Source: Candidatus Cloacimonetes bacterium 4572_55 (GTDB lineage: Bacteria; 4572-55). From it: a stretch of 64,000 nucleotides of DNA. The stretch spans positions 1 through 64,000 of the forward strand of contig NBMB01000037.1 in the NCBI GenBank assembly GCA_002084765.1. Reading direction: 5' to 3'. Shown piece by piece: positions 39,532-49,478 of this stretch (the stretch's first letter is position 1; every line of letters starts with the position of its first letter). Position numbers and translations under genes: made by a program. The notes beneath the pieces are model-generated. The model made no database searches. It worked only from the letters and a program-made list of their open reading frames with translations, and had not been told where the DNA came from.

Positions 39532-40560
39532 CTATTGTATATCCACCTCGAATTCCAGGCGAATGGCGAATTTTTCTTTGACAGAGGCGCGAATCTGTTC
39601 TGCCAGTGCCATGATATCGGCTCCATTTGCGCGTCCATGATTAATCAGGACAAGAGCTTGTTTTTCATATACGCCTGCATCGCCGACGCGCTTACCCTTC
39701 CATCCACATTGTTCGATCAGCCACCCCGCGGCGACCTTAACTGTATTTCCCGACGTATTTTCCGACGCTGTGTAGAGAGGTATTTGCGGATAATCTACGA
39801 GAAGTTGGCGGGATTTTTCCGTCGAGATTTGGGGATTTTTGAAAAAGCTACCGGCATTGCCAAAACGAGCGGGATCTGGCAACTTATCTTGCCGAATCTC
39901 CGTAACCGCCTGCCTGATTGTTTTCATATTTAAGCTCGGATAGCGCGCGGTATTGCCGTCGATCCAACGGCGTAGGGCATGATATTGGGTCTGAAACGTG
40001 GGTCGTTTATCCAGCTTAAGCGTCACATTGACGATGACATATTTCCCTTTCAGATCGTCCTTGAATATGCTATGGCGATACCCGAACCGACATTCATCTG
40101 GAAAAAATCGCCTGACTTGATAATCGTCTGTCGAGACCGCGTCCAGGTCCGCGACGCTATCGGCAACCTCAACGCCGTACGCGCCAATATTCTGAATTGG
40201 AGCCGCGCCGACCGTGCCTGGAATGAGCGACAGATTTTCAATACCGTAATAGCCTCGCTCCACACAATATCGCGCCAGATCGTCCCATATCACCCCGGCG
40301 CCCGCCCGAATCCACACATAATCGTCAGTCTCATCTCTCTTTTCGATCCCGTGGATCGCTATCTTAGCTACAACGCCGTCAACGTCCCGAGTGAACAGGA
40401 TATTGCTACCCTGGCCAATAAAAATTTTTGGCACCCCTCGATACGCGTGGTCCGACAGGAGACCGCGCAACTCGTCGATAGAGTGGATTTCGGTGAAATA
40501 ACGGGCGTATTTCTCAATTCCGAATGTATGAAACGCTTTTAACGAGATATGCGACCGCAT
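39532..40560 (-). CDS. murB: UDP-N-acetylenolpyruvoylglucosamine reductase
   Basis: 342 residues from the ATG at 40560; this start is preferred over an upstream in-frame codon that would run into the neighbouring gene. MurB reduces UDP-GlcNAc-enolpyruvate to UDP-MurNAc with NADPH and FAD in the cytoplasm. Seen: the FAD motif IGQGSNILF (48-56), SLIPGTVGAAPIQNIGAYG, the proton-donor serine in NAGSFFKNP (S238) and the C-terminal glutamate in IRLEFEV (E336). It is a type I enzyme with the long E. coli-like insertion. It starts one base after the stop of the DUF4175 gene (TGAGATG), pointing to coupled translation. Confidence 0.96.
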   Translation of the reverse strand: MRSHISLKAFHTFGIEKYARYFTEIHSIDELRGLLSDHAYRGVPKIFIGQGSNILFTRDVDGVVAKIAIHGIEKRDETDDYVWIRAGAGVIWDDLARYCVERGYYGIENLSLIPGTVGAAPIQNIGAYGVEVADSVADLDAVSTDDYQVRRFFPDECRFGYRHSIFKDDLKGKYVIVNVTLKLDKRPTFQTQYHALRRWIDGNTARYPSLNMKTIRQAVTEIRQDKLPDPARFGNAGSFFKNPQISTEKSRQLLVDYPQIPLYTASENTSGNTVKVAAGWLIEQCGWKGKRVGDAGVYEKQALVLINHGRANGADIMALAEQIRASVKEKFAIRLEFEVDIQ

Positions 40561-40561
40561 C

Positions 40562-43500
40562 TCAATTCGTCTGCTCGTCTTTAGAAAGTGCCTCAAAGTA
40601 GGATTTGACCAGCCTTTCATATTCCACCGGCAATCCCTCTTTTAAGGAGCGGAGTAGATCGTCATGTAGGTCTCGCTTACGCTCCAGCAAGTCGGCAGGC
40701 AACTCGTTTGGACTGCGTCGGGAATAATTCTCACTTGTTTTTGCCTCTCGTTTCCGGCTATATTCCCGCTTGCGCATCGACTTCTGCGCGTCCAAAAGAC
40801 GGGATAATATTTTCTGCTGACGATCGATCGTGCGTTGATCCACATGACGTTCTTCCAAATCCTTGACCACTTTCTCCGCTTCTTTTGCCATGTCGTCCAA
40901 TCTGCCCAAAATATCGTTCCGATCCTTGACCTCGCGACCAAGCTCTTCCATACTCTTTTGGACCTGCTGCTGTTCAGCCGCGAGTCGGGCCATCTGTTGA
41001 CGGGATTCCATACTCAAGCCGTTCTGTCCCATTTGTTGAAAAAGACCCTGAGTCTGGGCGTTCAACTCCCCTTGCTTTTGCCCCATTGCCTGCATCTTTT
41101 GTTGCGCCTGAGAGCCGCTAGATCCAGAACTGGACGAACTGCTTTGATTGCTTGCGCTCATCATCTGGCGCGCGGCGTCGTTTAATGCAGCCATAGCCTG
41201 ACTGCAAGAACGGGACGACTTCTGAGGAGAATTCGCCTCCATCTCCTCGATTGCATTTTCCATCTGCTGCATGGCTTCGCCCAAGCGACGCAGCATCTCG
41301 GGGCGAACCGCCATAGATTTTTTTGCCGTCTCAAATACCCGGTCAGCCAACTTTTCCAGACTTTTGGAAAGCCCCATTTGCTGATCTGCCAAATCGCCCA
41401 TATCCATATTATAAGGAGTATTCATATCTTTTTGGAGTGCATTTTTAACCTTTTCCTCCTCTTTCGACAGAGTCAATAAGTCCTGGGTCTGCTGCTTCAT
41501 CGCTTTTACCAACTCTTTTTGCATCTGCGATTTCATCTTGCATTGCGCGCTCTTCATCTTATCAGTCATTTCAGTCAGAGCTTTTTGCATTTTTTTCGAC
41601 TTGCTCTGACATTGCTTACCGCTGGGTTGGGAACTCTTCATCATTTGGGACAACTCGCTCATCTCTTGGGGGACTTTCTCATCTTGAATCTGCTCCTGAG
41701 CCTTATCCAATTCTTCGGAAACTTCTGGCTCATCTTCCATCATCTTTTTAAGATCATCCACATCTTTCATTAATTTATCGAGGTCCTCCTTGACGCCCTC
41801 TTGCTCCTCCCCAGTTTTTTTCATATCTTCCGAGTCCTTACCCTCTTTTGACTGATCCCCATCTTTAGGCTCGCATAACTTATCGCTGATTGCGTCCTGC
41901 CTTTTTTTCAATTCCTCAGCTTTTTTCACAGCCGCATTCATCCTCTGTTCTTTCTGCAGCTCCTTCAGCAAGCCCAGGGTTTGATCCAGCCGCTCCAGCA
42001 ACTGTTCCTGGCTCAAATTCATTTGTTCCATTGCTTTTTGTATCTCTTCAGGATCAAGAGATTCCATCGCCTCCTGCATCCTCTGCATCGCCTCTTTCAT
42101 CTCAGGCGTCGAGACCTCGTTCATCAGTTCTTGAATCTCCTGCATCTTTTCCATGATATCAAGATTGGCTTCCGAGTTTTGCTCCAATTTCTGCATGGTT
42201 TGATCTAAAGATTCGCTCATATTCTGCAATTCTTTCGCCATTTTTTCCTGTTGATCAAGAACTTTCTCGATCTCTTTTTGTTTCTGCCAATCGATTTCAG
42301 GCTCTTTTTTCATCTCGCGAGCCAACTTATCCAGCTCCTCTTTCAATTCTCGACCTTGCTCCATCATTTCGTCCATATTCGCGATCTGTTCCTCCTGCTG
42401 CTGATCCACCTCCTCGTAAATCTCATATAATGAGGGAAACCGAACCGTGTACATCCCGCTGACGCTTTTTTTCGGACCGGAAATCGTATCGTTGTCATAC
42501 ACCTCAACCCAATAGGTCGCTACGTCTTCCGGCAGCATATCCAGCGGGATCAAGTTCCAATTATGTTCTTCGGTAAAATCTGTGGATTGCTTATGAAACG
42601 CGGCAATCTTCTCGGTGACAACCGACGTGTCTCGGTTGGTATAATAGCAGAGATTTAATCGGGTGAAACCATAGTCGTCCAGTCCCACGATCAGCAAATT
42701 AACGTGCATATCCTCGTTAATATCCACATCCCGACCCGGCTCCAGAATCCTGACAAGAGGAACCTCGTCGTCCACAACTTTGATCCCGTACACCAAAGGA
42801 CTGAGGTTGGTCACGCCGTCTTTGTCCGTGATCTCGATATGATAAAAACCATTCCGCATCACCCGGAACTGACCTTCCATCTGATTTTGGTTGCGTATAT
42901 CCAACTCCACTCGGGAGCTGTCGTCAAAAACAAGCTCGGCTTTCTGCAGTGAATTATTGCTTCGGGCAGTCAGATAGACCGATGTCCCTTTCAGCGCGAC
43001 AACCTCGCCGTCGTTAATTTCTCGGATAGCTGGAGGAAGATTTGTGTATGCTGGATACTCGAATTTAAGTTGAATTTCGATCACAATGGGTCGCTCTGTC
43101 ACCGTGACTGTGTACAGCTCGCTATTCCACTGCGCGGCACTGACCTGATACTCAAACCCTTTGCGCAGCATCGGATACTCGATTGTGAAACGGTTCGGAT
43201 CATCTGTAGAAACGATCTGTTTCTGTCGATCTTCGCCACTATTTTTCGTCAGAAATTCCAATTGATTCAGCTCGGGACCGAATGTCTGAACCTGGATTGT
43301 CAAAGGAGAGCCTTCCAGAAGTTTCACGTTTCCCGGATCGACCTTAAAAAATATTTTTTCTTCCTGAAGGGTTTGCGCGGACGGGTAGCGAAATCGCATT
43401 GCAGAACGATTGAACCGCCCAGGAAACAATACGGCAAGCAGTCCGAAGAGGATCACCCCGATAAACAGGCTTCTACCAAGCAGGATCAACGGTCGTCGGG

Positions 43501-43945
43501 AGATGGTTTTTCGGAAATTAAATTGACGCGTCAACCGCGCGGTGTCCTGGATTGATGATTCTGCAAGAGAGGTTGAATATTGGTATCGGTTGTCTCGGAT
43601 TGTTCCCCACAGTTGGAGCGCGTCGATCAACCGGTCGCCGATATGGCTGATTTTTTGTCCGATCTCCAGCGCGATTGATTCGTCGCTCAATCGATGAAAC
43701 ATGGGGTAGAGGAAAAATCCAACGCCCACGATCAAAGCCGCGTAGAATGCGACCCAATATCCGACGCGCCAGGCAGGCGGTAGTGGAAAGATCATGTCGC
43801 CGATAAAGGCAGAAAGTGTGAAACCGATTAGAACGGTCAAGATTATCAACAAGTTCTTGCTTGCTAAGAAAAAACGTTTGGCTCGACGGAAGGAAGCCAA
43901 ACGCGCTCGGAGTTCTTCCAGGCTTGATTTGGTTTTTTCGCTCAT
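40562..43945 (-). CDS. DUF4175-family membrane protein with long coiled-coil region
   Basis: 1127 residues. Three hydrophobic stretches (about 28-50, 60-80, 155-178) are followed by beta domains (about 190-500) and then 550 residues rich in Glu, Gln, Met and Lys that should form long coiled coils (KMQEIQELMNEV, MEQMNLSQEQLLERL). A Ser/Gln patch (SSSSSSGSSGSQAQQ) interrupts it. DUF4175/TIGR02302-type proteins are common in FCB bacteria and Alphaproteobacteria but have no proven function; an envelope-scaffold role is a guess. It is directly upstream of murB. The ATG has GGAGAG upstream. Confidence 0.83.
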   Translation of the reverse strand: MSEKTKSSLEELRARLASFRRAKRFFLASKNLLIILTVLIGFTLSAFIGDMIFPLPPAWRVGYWVAFYAALIVGVGFFLYPMFHRLSDESIALEIGQKISHIGDRLIDALQLWGTIRDNRYQYSTSLAESSIQDTARLTRQFNFRKTISRRPLILLGRSLFIGVILFGLLAVLFPGRFNRSAMRFRYPSAQTLQEEKIFFKVDPGNVKLLEGSPLTIQVQTFGPELNQLEFLTKNSGEDRQKQIVSTDDPNRFTIEYPMLRKGFEYQVSAAQWNSELYTVTVTERPIVIEIQLKFEYPAYTNLPPAIREINDGEVVALKGTSVYLTARSNNSLQKAELVFDDSSRVELDIRNQNQMEGQFRVMRNGFYHIEITDKDGVTNLSPLVYGIKVVDDEVPLVRILEPGRDVDINEDMHVNLLIVGLDDYGFTRLNLCYYTNRDTSVVTEKIAAFHKQSTDFTEEHNWNLIPLDMLPEDVATYWVEVYDNDTISGPKKSVSGMYTVRFPSLYEIYEEVDQQQEEQIANMDEMMEQGRELKEELDKLAREMKKEPEIDWQKQKEIEKVLDQQEKMAKELQNMSESLDQTMQKLEQNSEANLDIMEKMQEIQELMNEVSTPEMKEAMQRMQEAMESLDPEEIQKAMEQMNLSQEQLLERLDQTLGLLKELQKEQRMNAAVKKAEELKKRQDAISDKLCEPKDGDQSKEGKDSEDMKKTGEEQEGVKEDLDKLMKDVDDLKKMMEDEPEVSEELDKAQEQIQDEKVPQEMSELSQMMKSSQPSGKQCQSKSKKMQKALTEMTDKMKSAQCKMKSQMQKELVKAMKQQTQDLLTLSKEEEKVKNALQKDMNTPYNMDMGDLADQQMGLSKSLEKLADRVFETAKKSMAVRPEMLRRLGEAMQQMENAIEEMEANSPQKSSRSCSQAMAALNDAARQMMSASNQSSSSSSGSSGSQAQQKMQAMGQKQGELNAQTQGLFQQMGQNGLSMESRQQMARLAAEQQQVQKSMEELGREVKDRNDILGRLDDMAKEAEKVVKDLEERHVDQRTIDRQQKILSRLLDAQKSMRKREYSRKREAKTSENYSRRSPNELPADLLERKRDLHDDLLRSLKEGLPVEYERLVKSYFEALSKDEQTN

Positions 43946-44228
43946 TTAATTCTCTCCTGTTTTTTCGCTCGTGATTCAGTTCACAAACGGAAATAAAATA
44001 GATAAAAGATGTGATAGCCGAAATATTTTCGCCTATATTTCGCCTCTATCCCGTTAATGCGAGAAAGTTCCGAGCCGCGCTTTCTCGATAATTTAGAGAA
44101 CCCTTTCTGTCCGCAGATTACAACGCCTTCATTTCATTTCTATAATTTTTATAATAATTAGATGAATTTGCCAACAACTCCCTCCCCATTCATTCGCTCT
44201 GCGACAATATATGCGCACGGTAAAAATA

Positions 44229-46088
44229 TCACGGATTTCTAATCATTTTTCTGCCGTCGGGCGTCGGCGTTTGCAGAGAGTCCGCCGCGCCAGTTGAGTC
44301 AGGTTGGCTCAGGCTATCCGGCAGTACAATTTGGTCCATCTCATCCAGAACAGAGTCAAATTCGGCAGGCTCAAGCGATTGCATCGATGCGGAATCTGGT
44401 TGGCTCAGGCTATCCGGCAGTACAATTTGGTCAGTTTCATCCAGAACAGAGTCAACTTCGGCGGGCTCAAGCGATTGCGTCGATGCGGAGTCCGGCGGCG
44501 GCGCAAATAAGCTATCTGGAGCAGGAGACCTAAGCGAGTCGATCGGCGAGGCGACAACCGCGCTGTCAGTCAGAACAGAATCTGGCATTGTGCCCTGGGG
44601 CCAGGCAATTTCCTGAGTATCCATTTGATCCTCTGACGCGGCAGAATCCACGGCGACTGCCTGATGCGCCGCGACGGTTGTATCCACGACAGAGCTATCC
44701 ATCGTCACGGGTTCCGGCTCTGGAGGAATTTCATACACCTGTTTTTTGATCGGCATATCGAAGCGTTTCCGCACCGCGTCGGCATATTCGGTCTCGGAGA
44801 ATCGCTCTAAAATATGACCGTAGAAAACATCGGCAGAGTCTGGATTATCCAGCTCATTTTCCAACAAATGCGCGAGCGCGTAATATGATTTTGGCGCATA
44901 AGCCGTCTCTGGAAAGCTGTCGATAATGACATAAAAATGCTGAATAGAAGGTTCTAACAGCTCTTGATCTAATAAATAAAGCTCTGCAAGAAAAAAGTGA
45001 GTCTCTGCGGCTCTCTCTGGGTCTTCAAACCCTTTCTGGAGCTGAGATAGTTTTTGCACTTCCTCCAACTTCTGCTTAGCGATCTCCGTTACCAACTCTT
45101 CCTGATGTCCTTTACTCGCGTATTCATACAAAGTCTTAGCACTATCATAGTCCGCCTCTTGCTCGATCATCATCCCCATCAAATAATAGGCTTCGTTTGA
45201 CGCGAGAGAGTTTTTATTCTCCTCAGTGACCCGATTCAGGGTTTCCCAGGCGATCTGATCCTCGCCAAAAGCGATATTGCTCTCAGCGATACGCACCTTG
45301 ACCCGCGCCTTATCCTGCGGCAACGGTGCCCGATCCAACATGTTTTTGAACAGATCATACGCCCTTTCGTGATCCTCCTGTTGCAGCAAACATTCGCCTT
45401 GTTGAAACCTGAGGTAAAATCGCTGCTTACTATCGTCCTCCATATCGAATGCTTTGGCGTACGCGTCGAACGCGGCACTCCAGTCTCCCAATTGATAGTA
45501 TGTCTCGCCCAACTGAGCGTACGTCTCTCGGAAGATATCTTTATCGCGTTTCATGAGCAGGACTTTCTCATACTCCAAAGCCGCGTGCTCGTGCTCCTCC
45601 TGCTCATAATATATATTTCCGATAAAAAGCTGGGCACTTGTCGCAAATCTTCGATCTGGATACTCCCGAATCGTGGTTCGGAAAACCTCCAGTGCCTGTT
45701 TCCATCGTTTTTGGGAGTGATACGTCCGACCGATCAAGAGCGATGCTTCATCGACAAATTTGCTGTTCGGATAATTGGCGATCAATTGCTCGAATGTATT
45801 AGTCGCCTTGAACAGGTCATCTGGTCGCTGTTTGCCCAAAAAAGACTTGCCCATCAAAAAAAGCGCGTCGTCTCGATAGCGACTTTTTTTATTTTCCTGG
45901 ATAATGCGCGCGCATCGCTCGATACATTTGTCGTATAGATCGAGTTGTTGCCTGCTGGGTTTATCTGAGGAATTACGGGACAAGTCGTCCGCTTCTTTAT
46001 AAAACTTTTTGGCATTATAAAATGTATTAAAATATACGCATCCAGTGAGCGTGGACAACATGAGTAACATAATCAAAATTCGGTTCAC
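44229..46088 (-). CDS. TPR lipoprotein (BamD/tol-pal-type repeats) with repetitive tail
   Basis: 619 residues, GTG start after GGAGG. The signal ends in the lipobox LTGC (C17), so it should be an outer-membrane or periplasmic lipoprotein. About 12 tetratricopeptide repeats follow (TFEQLIANYPNSKFVDEASLLIG, ALEVFRTTIREYPDRRFATSAQ), resembling BamD/YbgF-type proteins and including SADVFYGHILERF. The last 150 residues are low complexity, rich in Asp, Ser and Pro, and include a 32-residue duplication (DQIVLPDSLSQPDS). It may support envelope assembly or hold a motility or secretion complex together, given pilT just upstream. A specific partner is not shown. Confidence 0.85.
   Translation of the reverse strand: MNRILIMLLMLSTLTGCVYFNTFYNAKKFYKEADDLSRNSSDKPSRQQLDLYDKCIERCARIIQENKKSRYRDDALFLMGKSFLGKQRPDDLFKATNTFEQLIANYPNSKFVDEASLLIGRTYHSQKRWKQALEVFRTTIREYPDRRFATSAQLFIGNIYYEQEEHEHAALEYEKVLLMKRDKDIFRETYAQLGETYYQLGDWSAAFDAYAKAFDMEDDSKQRFYLRFQQGECLLQQEDHERAYDLFKNMLDRAPLPQDKARVKVRIAESNIAFGEDQIAWETLNRVTEENKNSLASNEAYYLMGMMIEQEADYDSAKTLYEYASKGHQEELVTEIAKQKLEEVQKLSQLQKGFEDPERAAETHFFLAELYLLDQELLEPSIQHFYVIIDSFPETAYAPKSYYALAHLLENELDNPDSADVFYGHILERFSETEYADAVRKRFDMPIKKQVYEIPPEPEPVTMDSSVVDTTVAAHQAVAVDSAASEDQMDTQEIAWPQGTMPDSVLTDSAVVASPIDSLRSPAPDSLFAPPPDSASTQSLEPAEVDSVLDETDQIVLPDSLSQPDSASMQSLEPAEFDSVLDEMDQIVLPDSLSQPDSTGAADSLQTPTPDGRKMIRNP
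44305..44490. repeat. 96-bp tandem duplication in lipoprotein tail
   Basis: TGGCTCAGGCTATCCGGCAG starts copies at 44305 and 44401. The copies are about 90 percent alike and keep the frame (32 codons). Confidence 0.9.
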
Positions 46089-46135
46089 AAATGCCTCCTA
46101 TAGCATAATTTTGATAGCATAATTTTGCGTGATCT

Positions 46136-47209
46136 TTACACAGTTTCGATACCGTCTAATTTCAGAACCAATTCGTTCGGATTGTTGGCGTTTGCCAGCG
46201 CGACCTCTCGTGTGATCAATCCTTCATATAGAAGGTCGATCAGAGCCTGGTCAAAGCTCTGCATTCCATATTGAGATTTACCGGCTTCGATAGCGTCCAG
46301 GATTTTGTTGGTACTCCCCGATTCCGTGATATAATCGGTAATCGTGGCAGTGCCGATCATCACCTCGCAGGCAACGATACGTCCTTCGCCATCCGCTCGC
46401 CTCAACAGACGCTGGGAGATGATCCCGCGAATATTGGTGGCAAGCTGGAAGCGGATCTGCTGTTGTTGATGGGGTGGAAAATAGTCGATAATCCGGTCTA
46501 TAGTCTTTGCCGCGTTGGTGGTATGCAGCGTGCTGAAGACCATGTGTCCGGTATCCGCGGCCTTTATAGCGATCTGAATCGTCTCGGCGTCCCGCATCTC
46601 GCCCACAAGAATAACGTCTGGGTCCTGACGGAGAGCCGAGCGCAACGCGGACGGAAAAGATTTTGTATCCATGCCCACTTCACGCTGATTTATCGAAGAA
46701 TGCTTATCGCTATAGAGAAACTCGATTGGGTCTTCGATAGTCAAGATATGAGCCCGTCTGGCGTTATTGATCTCGTTGACCATACCCGCTAAAGTAGAGG
46801 ATTTGCCACTGCCAGTCACGCCGGTCACAAGCACCAATCCCCGATGCTCCAACGCCAATTTTCGAATGATCGGAGGCAGCCGTAATTCCTTAAGAGTGGG
46901 TATCTTCATCGGAATCACACGCAAAACGATCGCTGTAGAGCCTCGTTGGCTGAAAATATTGCAACGAAAACGGGTCAGTTTCGGCACACTGTAGGACATA
47001 TCGATAGCATGCTCTTCTTTGAAACGGATTTTTTGGTGCTCGTCCATCAAAGAGTTGGCAATCGCTGCAGTATCTTTTGGCGTTAGTTTGTGATATTTCG
47101 CGGGAACAAGTTGTCCGTCAATCCGCATTAACGGGGGGCTGCCTACTTTGAAATGAAGATCCGAGGCACCGCTTTTTACCATCGCTATTAATAAGCTATC
47201 CACTTGCAT
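46136..47209 (-). CDS. pilT: Twitching-motility ATPase
   Basis: 357 residues from the ATG at 47209, with AAAGGAG 8 nt upstream; the GTG three codons earlier overlaps that site. PilT is the hexameric ATPase that retracts type IV pili from the cytoplasmic side. Seen: ASDLHFKVGSPP at the N-terminus, Walker A GVTGSGKSS (130-138), Walker B DVILVGEMRD (198-207) and His box STLHTT (226-231). The C-terminal region corresponding to AIRNLIRE is altered (ITDYITESGSTNKI), so PilU-like or other retraction activity is possible. No other pilus gene is in the window. Confidence 0.92.
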   Translation of the reverse strand: MQVDSLLIAMVKSGASDLHFKVGSPPLMRIDGQLVPAKYHKLTPKDTAAIANSLMDEHQKIRFKEEHAIDMSYSVPKLTRFRCNIFSQRGSTAIVLRVIPMKIPTLKELRLPPIIRKLALEHRGLVLVTGVTGSGKSSTLAGMVNEINNARRAHILTIEDPIEFLYSDKHSSINQREVGMDTKSFPSALRSALRQDPDVILVGEMRDAETIQIAIKAADTGHMVFSTLHTTNAAKTIDRIIDYFPPHQQQQIRFQLATNIRGIISQRLLRRADGEGRIVACEVMIGTATITDYITESGSTNKILDAIEAGKSQYGMQSFDQALIDLLYEGLITREVALANANNPNELVLKLDGIETV

Positions 47210-47230
47210 ATCAATCACTCCTTTATTTAG

Positions 47231-47407
47231 CCTGGATTATTCGTCATCACGGAAATCGATCCGCAGATTACGCAGATTATCGATCCGCAGATTATCGCAG
47301 ATTATAATTAAAGAATTATATCTTTTTTGCCAAATTTTCTTCAGGAAAACTGGCGCATTTCACTATATTCGCAACAGAGTCACAGAGAGCGCAGAGTCAG
47401 CCCAAAT
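47231..47407. repeat. Dispersed intergenic repeat, copy B
   Basis: Nearly the same succession as 19688-19877, with an extra CGATCCGCAGATT block and a shorter middle. Its right end (CACAGAGAGCGCAGAGTCAG) supplies the last codons and stop of the small ORF at 47363-47608. Confidence 0.92.
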
Positions 47408-47608
47408 GGATTCCTCGTTTGCAAGACCCTTCTCTTGCTCGCTTTCCATCTTGAAAAAAAGATCGTCAACCTCTTGATTATCAAATCCGGGTATTTTTGA
47501 TCGAAAGATCAGCCTTGTCATATGATTTTGTAAGAGAAGTTTAAATTTCTCTTGAATATCCTCGAACTCCCCTTCGCTTTTGAGTTCATCTTTGTCGTGA
47601 TCTATCAT
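47363..47608 (-). CDS. Small acidic protein overlapping the OLD-like nuclease gene
   Basis: 81 residues, unrecognised. Its ATG overlaps the stop of the nuclease gene as ATGA, a strong sign of coupled translation and of a real gene. The body is charged and helical (EFEDIQEKFKLLLQNHMTRLIF, EVDDLFFKMESEQEKG). The last 14 or so codons (WADSALSVTLLRI) are read out of dispersed repeat copy B, so the native C-terminus was probably replaced when the repeat arrived. It could be an accessory or regulatory partner of the nuclease; nothing shows which. Confidence 0.65.
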   Translation of the reverse strand: MIDHDKDELKSEGEFEDIQEKFKLLLQNHMTRLIFRSKIPGFDNQEVDDLFFKMESEQEKGLANEESIWADSALSVTLLRI

Positions 47609-49362
47609 AACAATACCGCCTTTAATTTACCGAAGAACTCTTCGATATCGGAATGTAATTCCTCTTTTTTCATATTTCGAGCCACGGATTCTCGGTTAAT
47701 TTTCAATCCATCAAAATTGGGTGACTTTGACTCGTTTTTAATTCTTTGAAACAATGAATCCGGAGATGCAAATAATATTTCTTTCCCATCTACAACAGAA
47801 AAAATATTCGCCTTTATATTTTTCCAACCAAACCCTTTTGGAAGAGTTAAGCTCTGTTCATTAAAAAAATCAACCACAATTTTAAGCAAATGCTGTGAAA
47901 ATAAGGGCGGGATGTCTCCAAGTTCTTTCAAAATGGCTTTTTCCCAGGCACTCGAGACAAGCAAATAATTTTCGATGTTTTTTCTAGCCCATTCAAAAAG
48001 TACAGGATTATTTTTTCGGGGATGAAAAGACTCTTTACTATCATAATCAAAAAGTATAAACCTTTCAACGTTCGGGACAGTTTGCTTTAATCCTTTAAAA
48101 TGACTATTGGCATTTTGGAACATCTCACGTTTTGACCCGCCTCCCATTTTTTCGATACAGAACTTAGAGAGGACTTCAGAACGCTCTAAAATCTGAGCCC
48201 AAGCATGTAAAAGTCGTTCATCATCTTCACCTTCCACATACAAAACATACGGAGAATCTAACGTCTTAACCACCGTCATATTAGTCACATCGGATAATGC
48301 GGCTATTACCGAAGATTTTTCCTCGACCCTTTTTGGTTTGGCAGATAAAACAGAAACGATTTGATGAGGAGCGACCCCCTTTATAAATTCTTCAGCATGG
48401 GTCGCTATGATGAACTGCGAAGAGACTTTGTCACTGTTAAGGAAATAATTCAAAATATTTCTTTGCAAATTTACGTGCATGTGCGCGTCAGGCTCGTCGA
48501 GCAAAATCGTGGTGATATTGGGGTATCCGTACAAGAATGCAAACAATGTCAACACTTGATGGAACCCGCTGCCGCCAGTGACGACGTCAAATTCCTTGCC
48601 AGTCGCTTTGACGGTAAATGTCACTTTAATATGAACGCTGACGCCTTTCTCATATTCCGGTTTATTGAGCGTTACGCCAAACCATTCTTGAATTTTTTTT
48701 ACAATCTCCTCCCACTTCTCGCTATCCCTATGGTCCGGTGTTTCTCCCTGTTGGCTGGCATGGGTTTTATCCAGAACTCGATACAGCAGATTTCTTAAGA
48801 CCGAACCTGGCTGTGCTTTTCCCACATTCCTCCGAATAATTGCATCGTCAGACCACTCCTCCTGAGGCTCTAACCCTGAAAATGGCGGAACATAAACGAC
48901 TCTTGGAAGCGTATTGTCCGCATCCAATTTCCTAAAATACTTCCATCCTCCATCTGGGATGGCATAAATTGATAGAGGACCTTGATATCTGAGCTTTATC
49001 CCAAAACGTACCTCCTCATTTTTTTTATTACGCCAAAAAACACCAATTTCGATAAGTATGTATTTCTGCTTTTTTTTTCCATCAATCACAGGGTACATAC
49101 GATCGGTTTTATCGTTCCAAAGCAGATTAAATTCCGGCAATGGCAACACGGTAAAGTTTGGTAGCACAATCTGGATACCCGCGGCCCCTTTCCGATTCGC
49201 TCTATGAAATTCATCCACACAGAATTGCCAGATCGCAAGCGCATGAAGTATCGTGCTTTTGCCGCTATTATTTTGTCCCACAAGCAGGTCAAAATTTTCA
49301 AAACGAAAAGATTGGTCCTTAATTCCCTTGAAATTCCTAATCACAAGTTCTGTAATAATCAT
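47605..49362 (-). CDS. OLD-family ATPase with C-terminal TOPRIM domain
   Basis: 585 residues. An SMC/ABC-type ATPase domain has Walker A GQNNSGKST (29-37), signature GGSGFHQVL (263-271), Walker B ILLDEPD (286-292) and a His switch in ATHAEE. It is followed by a TOPRIM-like domain (EGEDDE at 377-382; LFDYDS near 440; then IENYLL). OLD-family proteins are DNA nucleases often found in phage-defence systems such as Gabija, but here no UvrD-like GajB gene, reverse transcriptase or other known partner is adjacent; instead a small ORF overlaps the 3' end. The gene is more AT-rich than pilT next to it. AAGGA precedes the start. Confidence 0.85.
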   Translation of the reverse strand: MIITELVIRNFKGIKDQSFRFENFDLLVGQNNSGKSTILHALAIWQFCVDEFHRANRKGAAGIQIVLPNFTVLPLPEFNLLWNDKTDRMYPVIDGKKKQKYILIEIGVFWRNKKNEEVRFGIKLRYQGPLSIYAIPDGGWKYFRKLDADNTLPRVVYVPPFSGLEPQEEWSDDAIIRRNVGKAQPGSVLRNLLYRVLDKTHASQQGETPDHRDSEKWEEIVKKIQEWFGVTLNKPEYEKGVSVHIKVTFTVKATGKEFDVVTGGSGFHQVLTLFAFLYGYPNITTILLDEPDAHMHVNLQRNILNYFLNSDKVSSQFIIATHAEEFIKGVAPHQIVSVLSAKPKRVEEKSSVIAALSDVTNMTVVKTLDSPYVLYVEGEDDERLLHAWAQILERSEVLSKFCIEKMGGGSKREMFQNANSHFKGLKQTVPNVERFILFDYDSKESFHPRKNNPVLFEWARKNIENYLLVSSAWEKAILKELGDIPPLFSQHLLKIVVDFFNEQSLTLPKGFGWKNIKANIFSVVDGKEILFASPDSLFQRIKNESKSPNFDGLKINRESVARNMKKEELHSDIEEFFGKLKAVLL

Positions 49363-49478
49363 AACGCGCCATCCTTTTTTAAATCCGTAGATTGTGCAGA
49401 GAAGATTTATCTGTCAATTATAGCCAATTATGTGAAATATCAAATTTTAATTACAATTTACTAACTATCAATTCGTAA

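Noticed and set aside
47605-49362. Gabija (gajAB) or PARIS system
   Set aside because: There is no UvrD-like helicase gene and no separate AriB gene; the adjoining small ORF matches neither.
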